DNA of 64,000 nucleotides from Prevotella sp. UBA3675 (GCA_002372235.1 DFJI01000039.1:35500-99499), one strand, 5' to 3'. Positions 16,873 to 26,264 are shown, numbered from the stretch's first letter. Notes: generated from the sequence alone by a model not told the origin. Translations and numbers: made by a program.

Positions 16873-16957
16873 CATCTGCTCCATCTGCCCCCTTTCTGCA
16901 ACGCACTGATTTTCAATTACTTCCGTGCAAAGCAGATGGGAGCAGATGGAGCAGATG
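16873..16957. repeat. hairpin element with perfect 16-bp inverted ends (copy 1)
   Basis: CATCTGCTCCATCTGC (16873-16888) is perfectly complementary to 16942-16957. The interior (TCTGCAAC..ACTGATTTTCAAT) matches the second element at 60829-60851. It is non-coding and could be a MITE-like repeat or a structured RNA. Confidence 0.7.
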
Positions 16958-16965
16958 GCTTTTAG

Positions 16966-17141
16966 CCAAGATCACAGCGCCATGCTGCCTAAACCGTGAG
17001 ACCATTTAGCCAAGATCATCAAGCGATATCGCCTAAATCGCAATGTGATCTGTCCTAAACCTCAGCACGATTTAGCCACCGCCTCGCTGTGGGACTTCCT
17101 AAACCTCAAACGCGAAGAAAGCAAGCCCAAACGCGACTGAA
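16966..17141. repeat. degenerate 22-bp-phase repeat array (8 units)
   Basis: Units start at 16966, 16988, 17010, 17032, 17054, 17076, 17098 and 17120, exactly 22 bp apart. Four begin CCTAAA and two CCAAGATC; three are preceded by TTTAG, the complement of CTAAA. The eighth unit is weak. The rest of the gap 16831-17266 holds only the hairpin element and the next promoter. Confidence 0.65.
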
Positions 17142-17208
17142 CATCAAACGGAAATGCAAACTATCTATAATTTTCTTAAAATTACATGGAACTTTGGAAA
17201 AATTGCCG

Positions 17209-17216
17209 TATCTTTG
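17209..17216 (+). promoter_or_regulatory. -7 promoter box of the C10 protease gene
   Basis: TATCTTTG (TAnnTTTG), 50 bp before ATG 17267. Confidence 0.55.
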
Positions 17217-17266
17217 TCATCTGATTACTAACATGAAAAGAACTTAAAACTATTTTTTACTATCCA

Positions 17267-20200
17267 ATGAGACTTTTTACATGCATGATTGCATTGGCGC
17301 TGTCGGTGCTGACGGTCAATGCCAAGCCTATCTCCCGTGAGCAGGCAAAGGTGCGAGCCGCTTCGTTCATGAAGCAGAAAGGCGACGCCCGCAAGCTCTC
17401 GGCAGTGGTCAACCAGAAAAAACTGGCTCCCGGAAAAGCTTCGGTAGCTGCCGACAACGGCATAGCCCCCTACTACGTGTTCGACAAGGGGAAGAGCGAG
17501 GGCTTCGTCATCGTGTCGGGCGACGACCAGACCATCGACGTGCTGGGCTACTGCGACGAGGGCTCGTTCGACTACTCGCAGCTGCCACCGAACATGAAGG
17601 AGTGGCTGGACGACTATGCCAACCAGCTGGCCCGCATCCAGGCTGGAGCACCCGTCATTCGCAAGGCGGCCTCCACCCATCCGAAAGTGGACCAGCTGAT
17701 GACCAGCAAATGGAGCCAGGGTGCCCCCTACAACAACTCGTGCCCACTCGACGGAGGCAACCGCTCGGTGACGGGCTGCGTGGCTACGGCCATGGCACAG
17801 ATCCTCTACTACAACCGCGAGAAATCGGTCACTGAGACGCAAGCCACCATCCCGGCCTTCAGCACCTGGACCAAGGGCATCAACGTGAGCGCCGTGCCGG
17901 CAGGCTCGCCCATCGACTGGGAGAACATGAAAGACACCTACGGTTCGGCCACCGACATCCAGAAAAAAGCCGTGGCCGACTTGATGTTCTACTGCGGCGC
18001 ATCGGTGAAGATGGACTACACCAGCTCGTCGTCGGGTGCACAGTCATGGGATGCCTACAACGCATTTGTAAACTACTTCGGCTACGGCTCGTCAACTCGC
18101 TTCGTGAGCTATTCCGACGGACTGACCGATACCGAATGGGACAACCTGGTGTATGCCGAGATGGCTGCAGGCCGCCCCATCTACATCAGCGGCTCAAATG
18201 CCAGCGTGGGCCATGCCTTCGTGTGCGACGGCTACGACGGCAACCTGCGCTACCACATCAACTGGGGCTGGGGCGGACAGAGCGACGGCTACTACTATCT
18301 GACCAACCTCACGCCGGGCGACGGACAGGGCATCGGCGGCAGTAGCGACGGTTACAACGCCTACCGGCAGATTGTGGTGGGACTGGAGCCTGAGAACTAT
18401 CAGGCCAAGACCATGTCGTTTGCCGATGCTGCGGTGAAGAACATCTGTCTGGCCAACTGGGACACCGACCACGACGGCAAGCTGACCTACGGCGAGGCTG
18501 CCGAGGTGGAAAGTCTGGGAACTGCCTTCAAGGGACAGACCAGCCTGAAGAGCTTCAAGGAGCTCTACTATTTCACGAGCCTCACTACCCTATCCGACGA
18601 TGCCTTCAACGGATGCACGCAGCTGGAGACCATCAAGCTGCCAAAGGCGCTGAAGACCGTTGGCGCACGCGCCTTCAAGGACTGCCAGAAACTGAAGCAA
18701 GTGCTTCTGCCCACTTCGGTGAATGCCATCGGCGAAGAAGCCTTCGACGGATGCAGCGTGCTCACAGGATTCGAGCTGCCGGGCGAGATCTCGGCCATTG
18801 AGAAGGGAACATTCCGCAACTGCCTCCTGCTCCTGGCAATGGAGCTGCCCGTCAGCGTTGAGAAAATCGGCGACGATGCCTTTGCCGGATGCACCAAGCT
18901 GTCGAGCTTCACCGTGAAGACGTTCCACCCCGAGAACATAGAGATGGGAACTTCGGTGTTCGGAGGAATAGACCTGAGCCATGCCACGCTCACCGTGATG
19001 CAAGGCACCAAGGACTACTTTGCATCGGCAGACCAGTGGAAGGACTTCGGCAACATCAAGCAGGTGCGCGAACTGTCGGGCGGCAATTTCGCCACGATGG
19101 AAGCCGGCAACACCTATTATTTATATAACATCGGCACAGGCCGCTACCTCACCAAAGGCGAGGCATGGGGGGCACAGGCCATCGTAGGCACATCGCCCAT
19201 GCGCTTCAAGGTGAACCACACGGCCACGATGCCCGAAGGCGTGTATTATCTCACTACTCCCGATGCAGGCAAGGCCAGCGACACCTATGTATTCCGCACC
19301 ACGACCGACAACAATGTGGGACAGGGCGTACAGGCAGCCTTCGTAGATGGTGCCAACCTCACGACCAATGCCTACTGGAGCATTCAGCCCATTGGCAACA
19401 ATATCTATACCATACAGATTCCGACCGACGGTGCCAACTATGCAGCAGACAATTTCTGGGGTGTGCAGACCGACCACGAGAGCAGTGCCGCTTCGCCCAC
19501 ATACGGTGTGTATTCCGACATTGACTATGCTACCCACAAGCAGAACTGTCACTGGCAGTTTGTGCTCTACGACGAGGTAGTGACAGCACGCTACGAGGCG
19601 GCTGAAACACTGGCCGCCCTCCTGCTCTCAGCTAAGAAGAAGCAGGTGAAGGCTACCGACGAGCAGGCCGTCTTCGACAACCTGGACAGCTCGCTCGAAG
19701 AACTGCTGGCAGCACAGCGCTCACTCCGCAAGAAACTGAACCTGATTGAGTTTGCCGACGCACAAGTGCGTTCCATCTGCATTGCCAACTACGACTCGAA
19801 CTTCGACGGCGAGCTGAGCTACGCCGAGGCTGCGGAGACGGGCGACTTCGCCACCAGTTTCAGGAACAACACCTCGCTAAAGAACTTCGACGAGTTCCAG
19901 TACTTCAAGTCGGCACCGAGCATCTATGGCAGCACCTTCCAGGGATGCACCAATCTGGAGTCGATAGTGCTCCCATCGGGCTTGCAGCACATTTACTACT
20001 ACGCTTTCTACAACTGTAAGAAGCTCACGAAAATCAATATCCCTGAGTTCGTGAACCAACTCGGACAGGCTTGTTTCTACGGCTGCTCCGCACTGCGCGA
20101 AGTGACGGTGGAGAGCCCCGATCCCGCCACGATTACACTGGGTAGCAACATCTTTGGCGGCGTGCCCCTGACGGAGTGTACGCTCTACGTCCCCTATGGC

Positions 20201-21961
20201 TCGAAAGCGCTCTACGAGGAAGCCGACACATGGAAAAACTTCGGCAAGATTGTGGAGATTCGCGGTCATGTCCAGCCTGCCTACTCAGCCGTAGAGAACG
20301 GACTGACGGGCTACGTCATGAACCTCGGCTCACGCATGCAGCTCACAATGGGCGAAGCCTATGGCACACAGTCGGTCGTCAGCGCAAAGGGCCGACTTTA
20401 TAAGTGGGTACGCACCAACAGCATGAGCGAAGGCGTCTTCTATCTGCAGGATGTCAGCACGGGCAAGGCCGTGTTCCGCACCAATACTGACTCGAAGGTG
20501 GGCGAAGGCGTGAAGGCATGCTTCGGCGACGGTGCTGTATCTACCAAAGCCTACTGGCAGGTTGAGATGGACGACGACAACACCTTCACCATGCAGGTGC
20601 CGGCCAACGACGAGAACTATGTGGCCAACGAATACTTAGGTACCGACGAGACCCATACGAGCGACGTGGCCAGTCCCACCAACGGCATTTATTGGGACAT
20701 TCCGGGCATCAGCCGAAACTCGCAGTGGGCATTCATCACCGAAGAAGCCATGCAGGCCGCACAACAGGAAGAGACCATCGTGGCACAACTGAAGGAGATG
20801 CTGGCCAAAGCCAAGGCACAGAGCATAGACGTGACTGAGGAGCAGGCCGTATATGACAACTTCGAGAGCACTACCGAAGAACTGCGCGTCGCCCTGAAGT
20901 CAGTACGCGACAAGCTCCACTTCATCACCTTCTCCGACAACGCAGCACAGACCATCTGTCTGACCAACTGGGATGCCGACCAAGACGGTGAGCTCAGCTT
21001 CGAGGAGGCTGCCGAGGTGAGCGAGATTGGTGAGCTGTTCCGTGGAAATGACAAAATGAAGTATTTTGAGGAGCTGAAGTATTTCACTTCGCTCACCGCG
21101 ATTCCGAACGATGCATTCCGCAACACATCGAATCTCGTGACACTCTATCTGCCGAAAAACATACAGAGCATTGGCAGCAATGCGTTCATGGCCTGCAGTA
21201 AGCTGCGCAACCTCGTCATCATGAACGACGCACAGGTGATTCCCTACGGAACATGCTACCTGAACGCACAGGCCACGGTGTTCCTGCCGGAGAACATGCT
21301 GAGCAGCTATGAGGCCGACGAGACATGGAGCGCCAAGGCCAAGCGCCTCACCGAATATACGGGCCAGCCTGTAGTGACCGCCAAGGCCAGCCGCATCTAT
21401 GGCCGCACCATCGCCACCATCGAGACGATTGTATCGGGCGCACCTGTCGAGGGACAACCAGAGGCCGAGTGTGCTGCCATCAGCGACAGGTATCTGCCTG
21501 TAGGCGACTACCCCATCACGCTGAAAGTCGGCACCATCGTGACGCCTGGCACCGAGCTGGTGGAGGGTGTGTTCACCATTGAGCCTGCACCGCTCACCAT
21601 CACCGCCAAGAGCTACACGCGCAACGTGGGCGAACCCAATCCCGAGTTCGAAGTGACCTACAAGTCATTCCGCAACAACGAGAAGGAAGACGTGCTCACC
21701 AGCCAGCCCGTCATCAGCTGCGATGCCACCATCGACAGTCCGGCAGGCGAATACGAGATCACCGTCAGCGGTGCCGAGGCTCAGAACTATGCCATCACCT
21801 ACGTGGCAGGCAAGCTGACCGTGGTCGATCCGCTGGGTGTGGAATCTGTCAAGGCCGATCCTACCGGCGCTCAGCCCATCTATGACCTGCAGGGCCGTCG
21901 CGTTCAGCAGCCCAAGCGCGGTGTCTATGTGTCGGGCAACCGCAAGGTGGTGGTCAAATAA
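17267..21961 (+). CDS. secreted C10 (streptopain/interpain-like) cysteine protease with EF-hand/BspA-LRR modules
   Basis: A 1564-aa surface or secreted protease. Residues 1-19 are a signal peptide and ~20-140 a Spi-type propeptide. Residues ~145-375 are the C10 domain, with SVTGC171VATAMAQ (nucleophile) and GH316AFVCDGY (His), followed by NWGWGG. Three repeated modules follow. Each opens with an EF-hand-like loop (DTDHDGKLTYGEA, DSNFDGELSYAEA, DADQDGELSFEEA) and continues into BspA-type LRRs; ricin-like beta stretches lie between modules. An MBG-type domain (~1440-1525) and a YDLQGRRVQQPKRGVYV tail, probably a T9SS sorting signal, end the protein. It would degrade host or prey proteins. It has its own promoter and terminator and lies next to the T9SS gene porE. 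The catalytic residues are intact. Confidence 0.9.
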   Translation: MRLFTCMIALALSVLTVNAKPISREQAKVRAASFMKQKGDARKLSAVVNQKKLAPGKASVAADNGIAPYYVFDKGKSEGFVIVSGDDQTIDVLGYCDEGSFDYSQLPPNMKEWLDDYANQLARIQAGAPVIRKAASTHPKVDQLMTSKWSQGAPYNNSCPLDGGNRSVTGCVATAMAQILYYNREKSVTETQATIPAFSTWTKGINVSAVPAGSPIDWENMKDTYGSATDIQKKAVADLMFYCGASVKMDYTSSSSGAQSWDAYNAFVNYFGYGSSTRFVSYSDGLTDTEWDNLVYAEMAAGRPIYISGSNASVGHAFVCDGYDGNLRYHINWGWGGQSDGYYYLTNLTPGDGQGIGGSSDGYNAYRQIVVGLEPENYQAKTMSFADAAVKNICLANWDTDHDGKLTYGEAAEVESLGTAFKGQTSLKSFKELYYFTSLTTLSDDAFNGCTQLETIKLPKALKTVGARAFKDCQKLKQVLLPTSVNAIGEEAFDGCSVLTGFELPGEISAIEKGTFRNCLLLLAMELPVSVEKIGDDAFAGCTKLSSFTVKTFHPENIEMGTSVFGGIDLSHATLTVMQGTKDYFASADQWKDFGNIKQVRELSGGNFATMEAGNTYYLYNIGTGRYLTKGEAWGAQAIVGTSPMRFKVNHTATMPEGVYYLTTPDAGKASDTYVFRTTTDNNVGQGVQAAFVDGANLTTNAYWSIQPIGNNIYTIQIPTDGANYAADNFWGVQTDHESSAASPTYGVYSDIDYATHKQNCHWQFVLYDEVVTARYEAAETLAALLLSAKKKQVKATDEQAVFDNLDSSLEELLAAQRSLRKKLNLIEFADAQVRSICIANYDSNFDGELSYAEAAETGDFATSFRNNTSLKNFDEFQYFKSAPSIYGSTFQGCTNLESIVLPSGLQHIYYYAFYNCKKLTKINIPEFVNQLGQACFYGCSALREVTVESPDPATITLGSNIFGGVPLTECTLYVPYGSKALYEEADTWKNFGKIVEIRGHVQPAYSAVENGLTGYVMNLGSRMQLTMGEAYGTQSVVSAKGRLYKWVRTNSMSEGVFYLQDVSTGKAVFRTNTDSKVGEGVKACFGDGAVSTKAYWQVEMDDDNTFTMQVPANDENYVANEYLGTDETHTSDVASPTNGIYWDIPGISRNSQWAFITEEAMQAAQQEETIVAQLKEMLAKAKAQSIDVTEEQAVYDNFESTTEELRVALKSVRDKLHFITFSDNAAQTICLTNWDADQDGELSFEEAAEVSEIGELFRGNDKMKYFEELKYFTSLTAIPNDAFRNTSNLVTLYLPKNIQSIGSNAFMACSKLRNLVIMNDAQVIPYGTCYLNAQATVFLPENMLSSYEADETWSAKAKRLTEYTGQPVVTAKASRIYGRTIATIETIVSGAPVEGQPEAECAAISDRYLPVGDYPITLKVGTIVTPGTELVEGVFTIEPAPLTITAKSYTRNVGEPNPEFEVTYKSFRNNEKEDVLTSQPVISCDATIDSPAGEYEITVSGAEAQNYAITYVAGKLTVVDPLGVESVKADPTGAQPIYDLQGRRVQQPKRGVYVSGNRKVVVK

Positions 21962-22014
21962 TCGCCCATCCCGACGCGGCCACACAACGGAATGACCGCA
22001 AGAAAACATACGCT

Positions 22015-22060
22015 ACAGCTCCAGATCCTGCCGACGGACCTGGGGCTGTTTCTGTTTCCT
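22015..22060 (+). terminator. intrinsic terminator after the C10 protease gene
   Basis: ACAGCTCCAG (22015-22024) pairs with CTGGGGCTGT (22040-22049; one G-U pair) and is followed by a T-rich tail. It separates the protease and porE-like transcripts. Confidence 0.6.
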
Positions 22061-22114
22061 TTCGCTGATATATGCAATAAATCACATGAAGCTGCGTTAT
22101 TAAAAGGTATGTCA

Positions 22115-24214
22115 ATGCGTCAATCCATATATCAGTTCATCATCGGCAGCCTCATCGTTCTGCTTCTGGCAGGATGCGGTGCCGAAGCCGCCATGAAGAA
22201 GGGCGACAGATTCTATGCCCTTGGCGAATACTTCGACGCATCAGCGCAGTATAAGAAAGCCTACTCAATGACCAAGTCGAAGGAGCGTCCGCTCCGTGGA
22301 CAGCGGGCACTGAAGATGGCCGACTGCTATCGACGCATCAACTATACGCAGAAAGCCATTGCCGCCTACAACAATGCCGTGCGCTACAAGCAGGCCGACT
22401 CTACGGCACTGTTTCACCTGGGACAGCTACTGCTGAAGAACGGCAACTACAAAGAGGCCGAGAACGTGTTCAAGGCGCTGCTCGACTCCATGCCCGACAA
22501 CCCGCTGGTGAAGGTGGGGTTAGAGTCGGCACGCAGGGCTCCGAAATGGAAAGCCGATGCAGCCCTGTCGGGCTACACCGTCAAGCGCGAGGACCTCTTC
22601 AACTCCCGCCGAGCCGACTTCTCCCCCATGCTGGCAGGCGACGATTACGACCAGCTCTTCATCACCTCGACACGCAACCAGGCTGTCGGCGACGAGCTGA
22701 GCGGCATCACAGGCACCAAGCCTTCCGACATCTTCATGGCCACGAAGGACGATAAGGGCAAGTGGCAAAAGCCCGAAGCGATTGAGAGCGAACTGAACAC
22801 CGAACAGGACGAGGGGGCATGCGCCTTCACGCCCGACTCGAAGACGATGTACCTCACCGTCTGCAAGACCGACCCTAACTATCCGCGCTATGCCAAGATT
22901 GCCACCTCGAACCGCAGCGACGCATCGTGGAGCAAACCGCAGGAACTGGAAATCACTAAGGATACGCTCTCGCTCTTTGCCCATCCGGCCATCTCTCCCG
23001 ACGGCATGTGGCTCTACTTCGTGAGCGACATGCCTGGCGGCATGGGCGGACTCGACATCTGGCGCGCACAGCTCACCACTTCTGGCATCGGCGCTCTGGA
23101 GAACCTCGGCTACCCTATCAACACACCAGCCGACGAGATGTTTCCCACCTTCCGCCCCAATGGCGACCTCTATTTCTCGTCGAACGGGCATCCGGGCATG
23201 GGCGGATTAGACATCTTTATAGCAGAGCCAATATCCGAACAAAACCAAAGCTCCACCCCCAATTCCTCCCAGTTTATCCTCTCACATCCCGGCTTTCCCC
23301 TCAACTCTCAAGGCGACGACTTCGGCATGACGTTCGAAGGACTGCACAATCGCGGTTTCTTCTGCTCCAACCGAGGCGACGGACGCGGGTGGGATCACAT
23401 CTATTCGTTTGAGAAACATGAGGTGATTCAGACCGTGAAAGGCTGGGTCTATGAGCAAGACGGCTACGAACTGCCACAGGCACTGGTCTATATGGTGGGC
23501 AACGACGGTACGAACAAGAAACTCAGCGTGAAAGGCGACGGCTCCTTCACCGAGGAGATTCAGCCGGGAGTTGACTACGTTTTCCTCGGCACTTGCAAAG
23601 GCTACCTCAACCACACAGAGCAACTGAAAGTGGACACGGTGAAAGAATCGGAAGAGTATGTGCTGCAGTTCCCGCTGGCCTCTATCACGGCTCCCGTGCT
23701 TATCAACAATATCTTCTACGATTTCGACAAGGCTACGCTTCGCCCGGAATCCACGGTGGCACTCGACAACCTGATTAAACTGCTCAACGAGAACCCGAAC
23801 GTCACCATCGAGCTATCGGCCCATACCGACTATCGCGGCTCTGAAGCCTACAACAAGCGCCTGTCGCAGCGACGTGCCGAGAGCGTGGTCAACTACCTCA
23901 CCGAGCACGGCATTGCAGCCGACCGCCTGTCGCCGATGGGCTATGGCAAAGAGAAGCCTAAGACCATCAAGCGCAAACTCACGGAGAAGTATGACTGGCT
24001 GAAAGAAGGCGATGTGCTCACCGAGGAGTTCATCACCGCACTGAAGGACGAGGAGAAGCAGGAGATATGCAATCAGCTGAACCGCCGCACCGAGTTCATC
24101 GTGCTGCGCACCACCTACGGACTGTTCGATACCGACGGAAAGCCCAAGGAGGAGCCGCAGCCAAAGAACGACAAAAAAGAAGAACAAGCCGCCACAGAGG
24201 ACGACTTGTTCTAA
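22115..24214 (+). CDS. porE: PorE-like T9SS OmpA-family lipoprotein (TPR, PD40 propeller, CRD, OmpA_C)
   Basis: A 699-aa outer-membrane lipoprotein that resembles PorE (PG1058 of Porphyromonas), which ties the T9SS to peptidoglycan. It has a lipoprotein signal with LLLAGC, TPR repeats (~25-150), a PD40/WD40-like propeller (~165-430), a carboxypeptidase-regulatory-like domain (~435-525) and an OmpA C-terminal peptidoglycan-binding domain (NIFYDFDKATLRPES, then HTDxRGSxxYNxxLSxRRA). It ends in a Lys/Glu-rich tail. The frame is open to 21992, but that part contains the upstream terminator. AAAGG 7 bp before ATG 22115 supports this start; 22109 is also possible. A short low-complexity insert lies near 23230-23310. 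Confidence 0.85.
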   Translation: MRQSIYQFIIGSLIVLLLAGCGAEAAMKKGDRFYALGEYFDASAQYKKAYSMTKSKERPLRGQRALKMADCYRRINYTQKAIAAYNNAVRYKQADSTALFHLGQLLLKNGNYKEAENVFKALLDSMPDNPLVKVGLESARRAPKWKADAALSGYTVKREDLFNSRRADFSPMLAGDDYDQLFITSTRNQAVGDELSGITGTKPSDIFMATKDDKGKWQKPEAIESELNTEQDEGACAFTPDSKTMYLTVCKTDPNYPRYAKIATSNRSDASWSKPQELEITKDTLSLFAHPAISPDGMWLYFVSDMPGGMGGLDIWRAQLTTSGIGALENLGYPINTPADEMFPTFRPNGDLYFSSNGHPGMGGLDIFIAEPISEQNQSSTPNSSQFILSHPGFPLNSQGDDFGMTFEGLHNRGFFCSNRGDGRGWDHIYSFEKHEVIQTVKGWVYEQDGYELPQALVYMVGNDGTNKKLSVKGDGSFTEEIQPGVDYVFLGTCKGYLNHTEQLKVDTVKESEEYVLQFPLASITAPVLINNIFYDFDKATLRPESTVALDNLIKLLNENPNVTIELSAHTDYRGSEAYNKRLSQRRAESVVNYLTEHGIAADRLSPMGYGKEKPKTIKRKLTEKYDWLKEGDVLTEEFITALKDEEKQEICNQLNRRTEFIVLRTTYGLFDTDGKPKEEPQPKNDKKEEQAATEDDLF

Positions 24215-24240
24215 TAAGAGTTTCTCCCTAAGTCTAATGG

Positions 24241-24843
24241 TTATCTTGACGGCATAACCAGCCAAAGAATCAGATAGACGGGAATGCCACTAAAGGCCGT
24301 AAAGAACGTGAGCAGTGCAAAGGCCACTCGCACCACCGTGGGATCGAAGCCGAAATACTCGGCCAGACCGCCACACACGCCACCAATCACGCGATCTTGC
24401 GAACGACGCAGTTTTTTTCCTTGTTCCATATCCATATTGTTGTTTAAAGCATTATTCAGCCCTGTCTGCTTGGGTCTTCGTCTGAAGAGCATCACCACTA
24501 AAAGAATCAAGACAATAACTATCAGCAGGGGCAAGGAGAAGATGAAAATGGTGAACATCAGCGTGAGAATCATGCTGAAAATCATAAAGATGCCTCCCGA
24601 CGAATTGAAAAGATTCTCAATCTTCACAAAGTCTTCATCATCCATCGGTGCCTGCGGAGTCACCACTTCCACCGTCCCCGTATCCACGGCAGTCGTGTCA
24701 GAGAAAGCTTCCACACCGTCGGTCTGGGTTGAGTCAATGAGTTCGCCCATCTCAGGTTGCTGTTCGTCCTGCTGCTGGGCAACAGTGCCTTGAGCAAATC
24801 CCAAGAGGCACGCCATCATGAAAAGTAGTCGTATCAGTCTCAT
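24241..24843 (-). CDS. PspC-domain membrane protein
   Basis: A 200-aa protein. Residues 1-22 are a signal peptide (MRLIRLLFMMACLLGFAQG). An acidic, Thr/Gln-rich spacer follows. A strong membrane segment is at ~85-115, and the C-terminal ~60 residues are a PspC domain (RRSQDRVIGGVCGGLAEYFGFDP... then a hydrophobic helix). PspC proteins take part in envelope-stress responses; no partner psp genes are nearby. Convergent with porE (26-bp gap) and divergent from the methyltransferase gene, sharing a control region with a perfect inverted repeat. Confidence 0.85.
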   Translation of the reverse strand: MRLIRLLFMMACLLGFAQGTVAQQQDEQQPEMGELIDSTQTDGVEAFSDTTAVDTGTVEVVTPQAPMDDEDFVKIENLFNSSGGIFMIFSMILTLMFTIFIFSLPLLIVIVLILLVVMLFRRRPKQTGLNNALNNNMDMEQGKKLRRSQDRVIGGVCGGLAEYFGFDPTVVRVAFALLTFFTAFSGIPVYLILWLVMPSR

Positions 24844-24877
24844 TTTTCTTCTTACTTAATTTTTTTAATAAATCACA

Positions 24878-24896
24878 TCACACAACTTTTGTGTGA
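24878..24896. promoter_or_regulatory. perfect inverted repeat between divergent promoters
   Basis: TCACACAA-CTT-TTGTGTGA (8-3-8) sits between the pspC start (24843) and the methyltransferase -7 box (24925). It could be an operator or an RNA hairpin. Confidence 0.45.
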
Positions 24897-24924
24897 TTCG
24901 GTTGCAAAGGTGCACATTTTTTTT

Positions 24925-24932
24925 TAATTTTG
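24925..24932 (+). promoter_or_regulatory. -7 promoter box of the RNA methyltransferase gene
   Basis: TAATTTTG (TAnnTTTG) lies only 9 bp before ATG 24942, so the mRNA would be nearly leaderless. This rules out the in-frame TTG at 24930. Confidence 0.5.
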
Positions 24933-24941
24933 CAAACGATT

Positions 24942-26243
24942 ATGCAATTACCTGACGATTTCATACAGCTCGTCCGTCCTGTGTTCGGCGAAGAACGCTT
25001 CGCACGCTTCCTTCAAGCGCTCAGCGAGGAGTCGCCTGTCAGCATCAGGATGAATCCTTCGAAGATTGGAGAACGGAGAGAGGAAAGCGAAGAGAGAAAA
25101 GTGGAGAGTGGAGAGTGGAGAGCGGAAAAAGGAGAGCCCATTCCCTGGTGCCGCAATGCTTTCTATCTGTCAGCACGTCCTAATTTCACTTTCGATCCGT
25201 TACTGCATGCCGGCTGCTACTACGTGCAGGAAGCCTCATCCATGTTTCTCGACGAGGTGCTGCGCCAGCATCTGACAGCTTTTACTTCAGATAAAAGACT
25301 ACAGACTACAGACAGTTGTCCGTTAATGTGTTTGGACCTCTGTGCTGCCCCAGGCGGCAAATCGACTCTGATGCGCTCGGCACTGCCCAACGGCAGTGTG
25401 CTCTACAGCAATGAGCCTAACCGTAAGCGTGCCAGCATCCTGCTGGAGAATGTTACGAAATGGGGGTACGATAAGCATATAGTAACCAACTGTTATCCAA
25501 AAGATTACAAAAAGTCGAAGCTACGGTTCGACGTGATACTATGTGACGTCCCCTGCTCTGGCGAAGGCATGTTTCGCAAAGACCCTAACAGTATCAAGGA
25601 GTGGAGTCTGCAGCACGTGCAGCAATGCCAGCAACTGCAACGCGACATCGTGAGCAATGCGTGGCAATGTCTGGTGCCAGGCGGACTTTTCATCTATAGC
25701 ACCTGCACTTACAACACGAGAGAAGACGAGGAGAATGTGCGCTGGATGATCGAGGAGTTAGATGCCGAACCACTCACGGTTCACACCGAAGCCGAATGGG
25801 GCATCATCGGCTCCCTGCTCGAAGGCTTCACCGCCCCCGTCTATCGTTTCATCCCCGGCTACACAAAGGGCGAAGGTCTGTTCATGGCCGTGATGAGGAA
25901 GAAAGGAGAGTGGAAAAACCACCTCTCACCTCTCACCTCTCCCCTCTCACATTTCCCATCTCCCCTCTCACCTCTCACATTTCCCATCTCTCCTCTCACC
26001 TCTCCCCTCTCACCTCTTACCTCTCCCCTCTCCTACCCTCAGGCCATCGCCTATCTGCGCGGCGAGGCCATTGTTCTTCCTCCTGACACCCCACGCGGCA
26101 TCGTCACCGTTGCCTTCAAAGGCCATCCTCTCGGACAGGTGAAGAACATCGGCAACCGTGCCAACAACCTCTACCCGAAAGAGTGGCGCATCAAGAGCAC
26201 ACATGTTCCCGATGAATACCAGCCCGTGCTCCCCATCGTTTGA
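24942..26243 (+). CDS. RsmF/RsmB-like tRNA/rRNA cytosine-C5 methyltransferase
   Basis: A 433-aa SAM-dependent m5C methyltransferase. The SAM site CLDLCAAPGGKST is near residue 128, DVPCSGEGMFRKD carries one catalytic Cys, and YSTCTYNTREDEENV carries the second (TC) Cys. The C-terminus has the PUA-like domain found in RsmF-type enzymes. Two low-complexity insertions interrupt it: a Glu/Arg-rich stretch at ~45-65 (GA-rich DNA 25071-25135) and a Ser/Pro/Leu stretch at ~328-365 (CTCACCTCTCCC-type DNA 25918-26032). Both keep frame. All catalytic residues remain. thyA follows after 21 bp. Confidence 0.9.
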   Translation: MQLPDDFIQLVRPVFGEERFARFLQALSEESPVSIRMNPSKIGERREESEERKVESGEWRAEKGEPIPWCRNAFYLSARPNFTFDPLLHAGCYYVQEASSMFLDEVLRQHLTAFTSDKRLQTTDSCPLMCLDLCAAPGGKSTLMRSALPNGSVLYSNEPNRKRASILLENVTKWGYDKHIVTNCYPKDYKKSKLRFDVILCDVPCSGEGMFRKDPNSIKEWSLQHVQQCQQLQRDIVSNAWQCLVPGGLFIYSTCTYNTREDEENVRWMIEELDAEPLTVHTEAEWGIIGSLLEGFTAPVYRFIPGYTKGEGLFMAVMRKKGEWKNHLSPLTSPLSHFPSPLSPLTFPISPLTSPLSPLTSPLSYPQAIAYLRGEAIVLPPDTPRGIVTVAFKGHPLGQVKNIGNRANNLYPKEWRIKSTHVPDEYQPVLPIV

Positions 26244-26264
26244 CATCTAAAACGCATCAAGAAT

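Noticed and set aside
16966..17141. CRISPR array
   Set aside because: Periodic, but the 22-bp units are contiguous and degenerate, with no conserved repeat separated by unique spacers and no cas genes nearby.
21992..22114. Longer start for the PorE-like protein
   Set aside because: This stretch contains the terminator of the upstream gene, and the lipoprotein signal begins at 22115.
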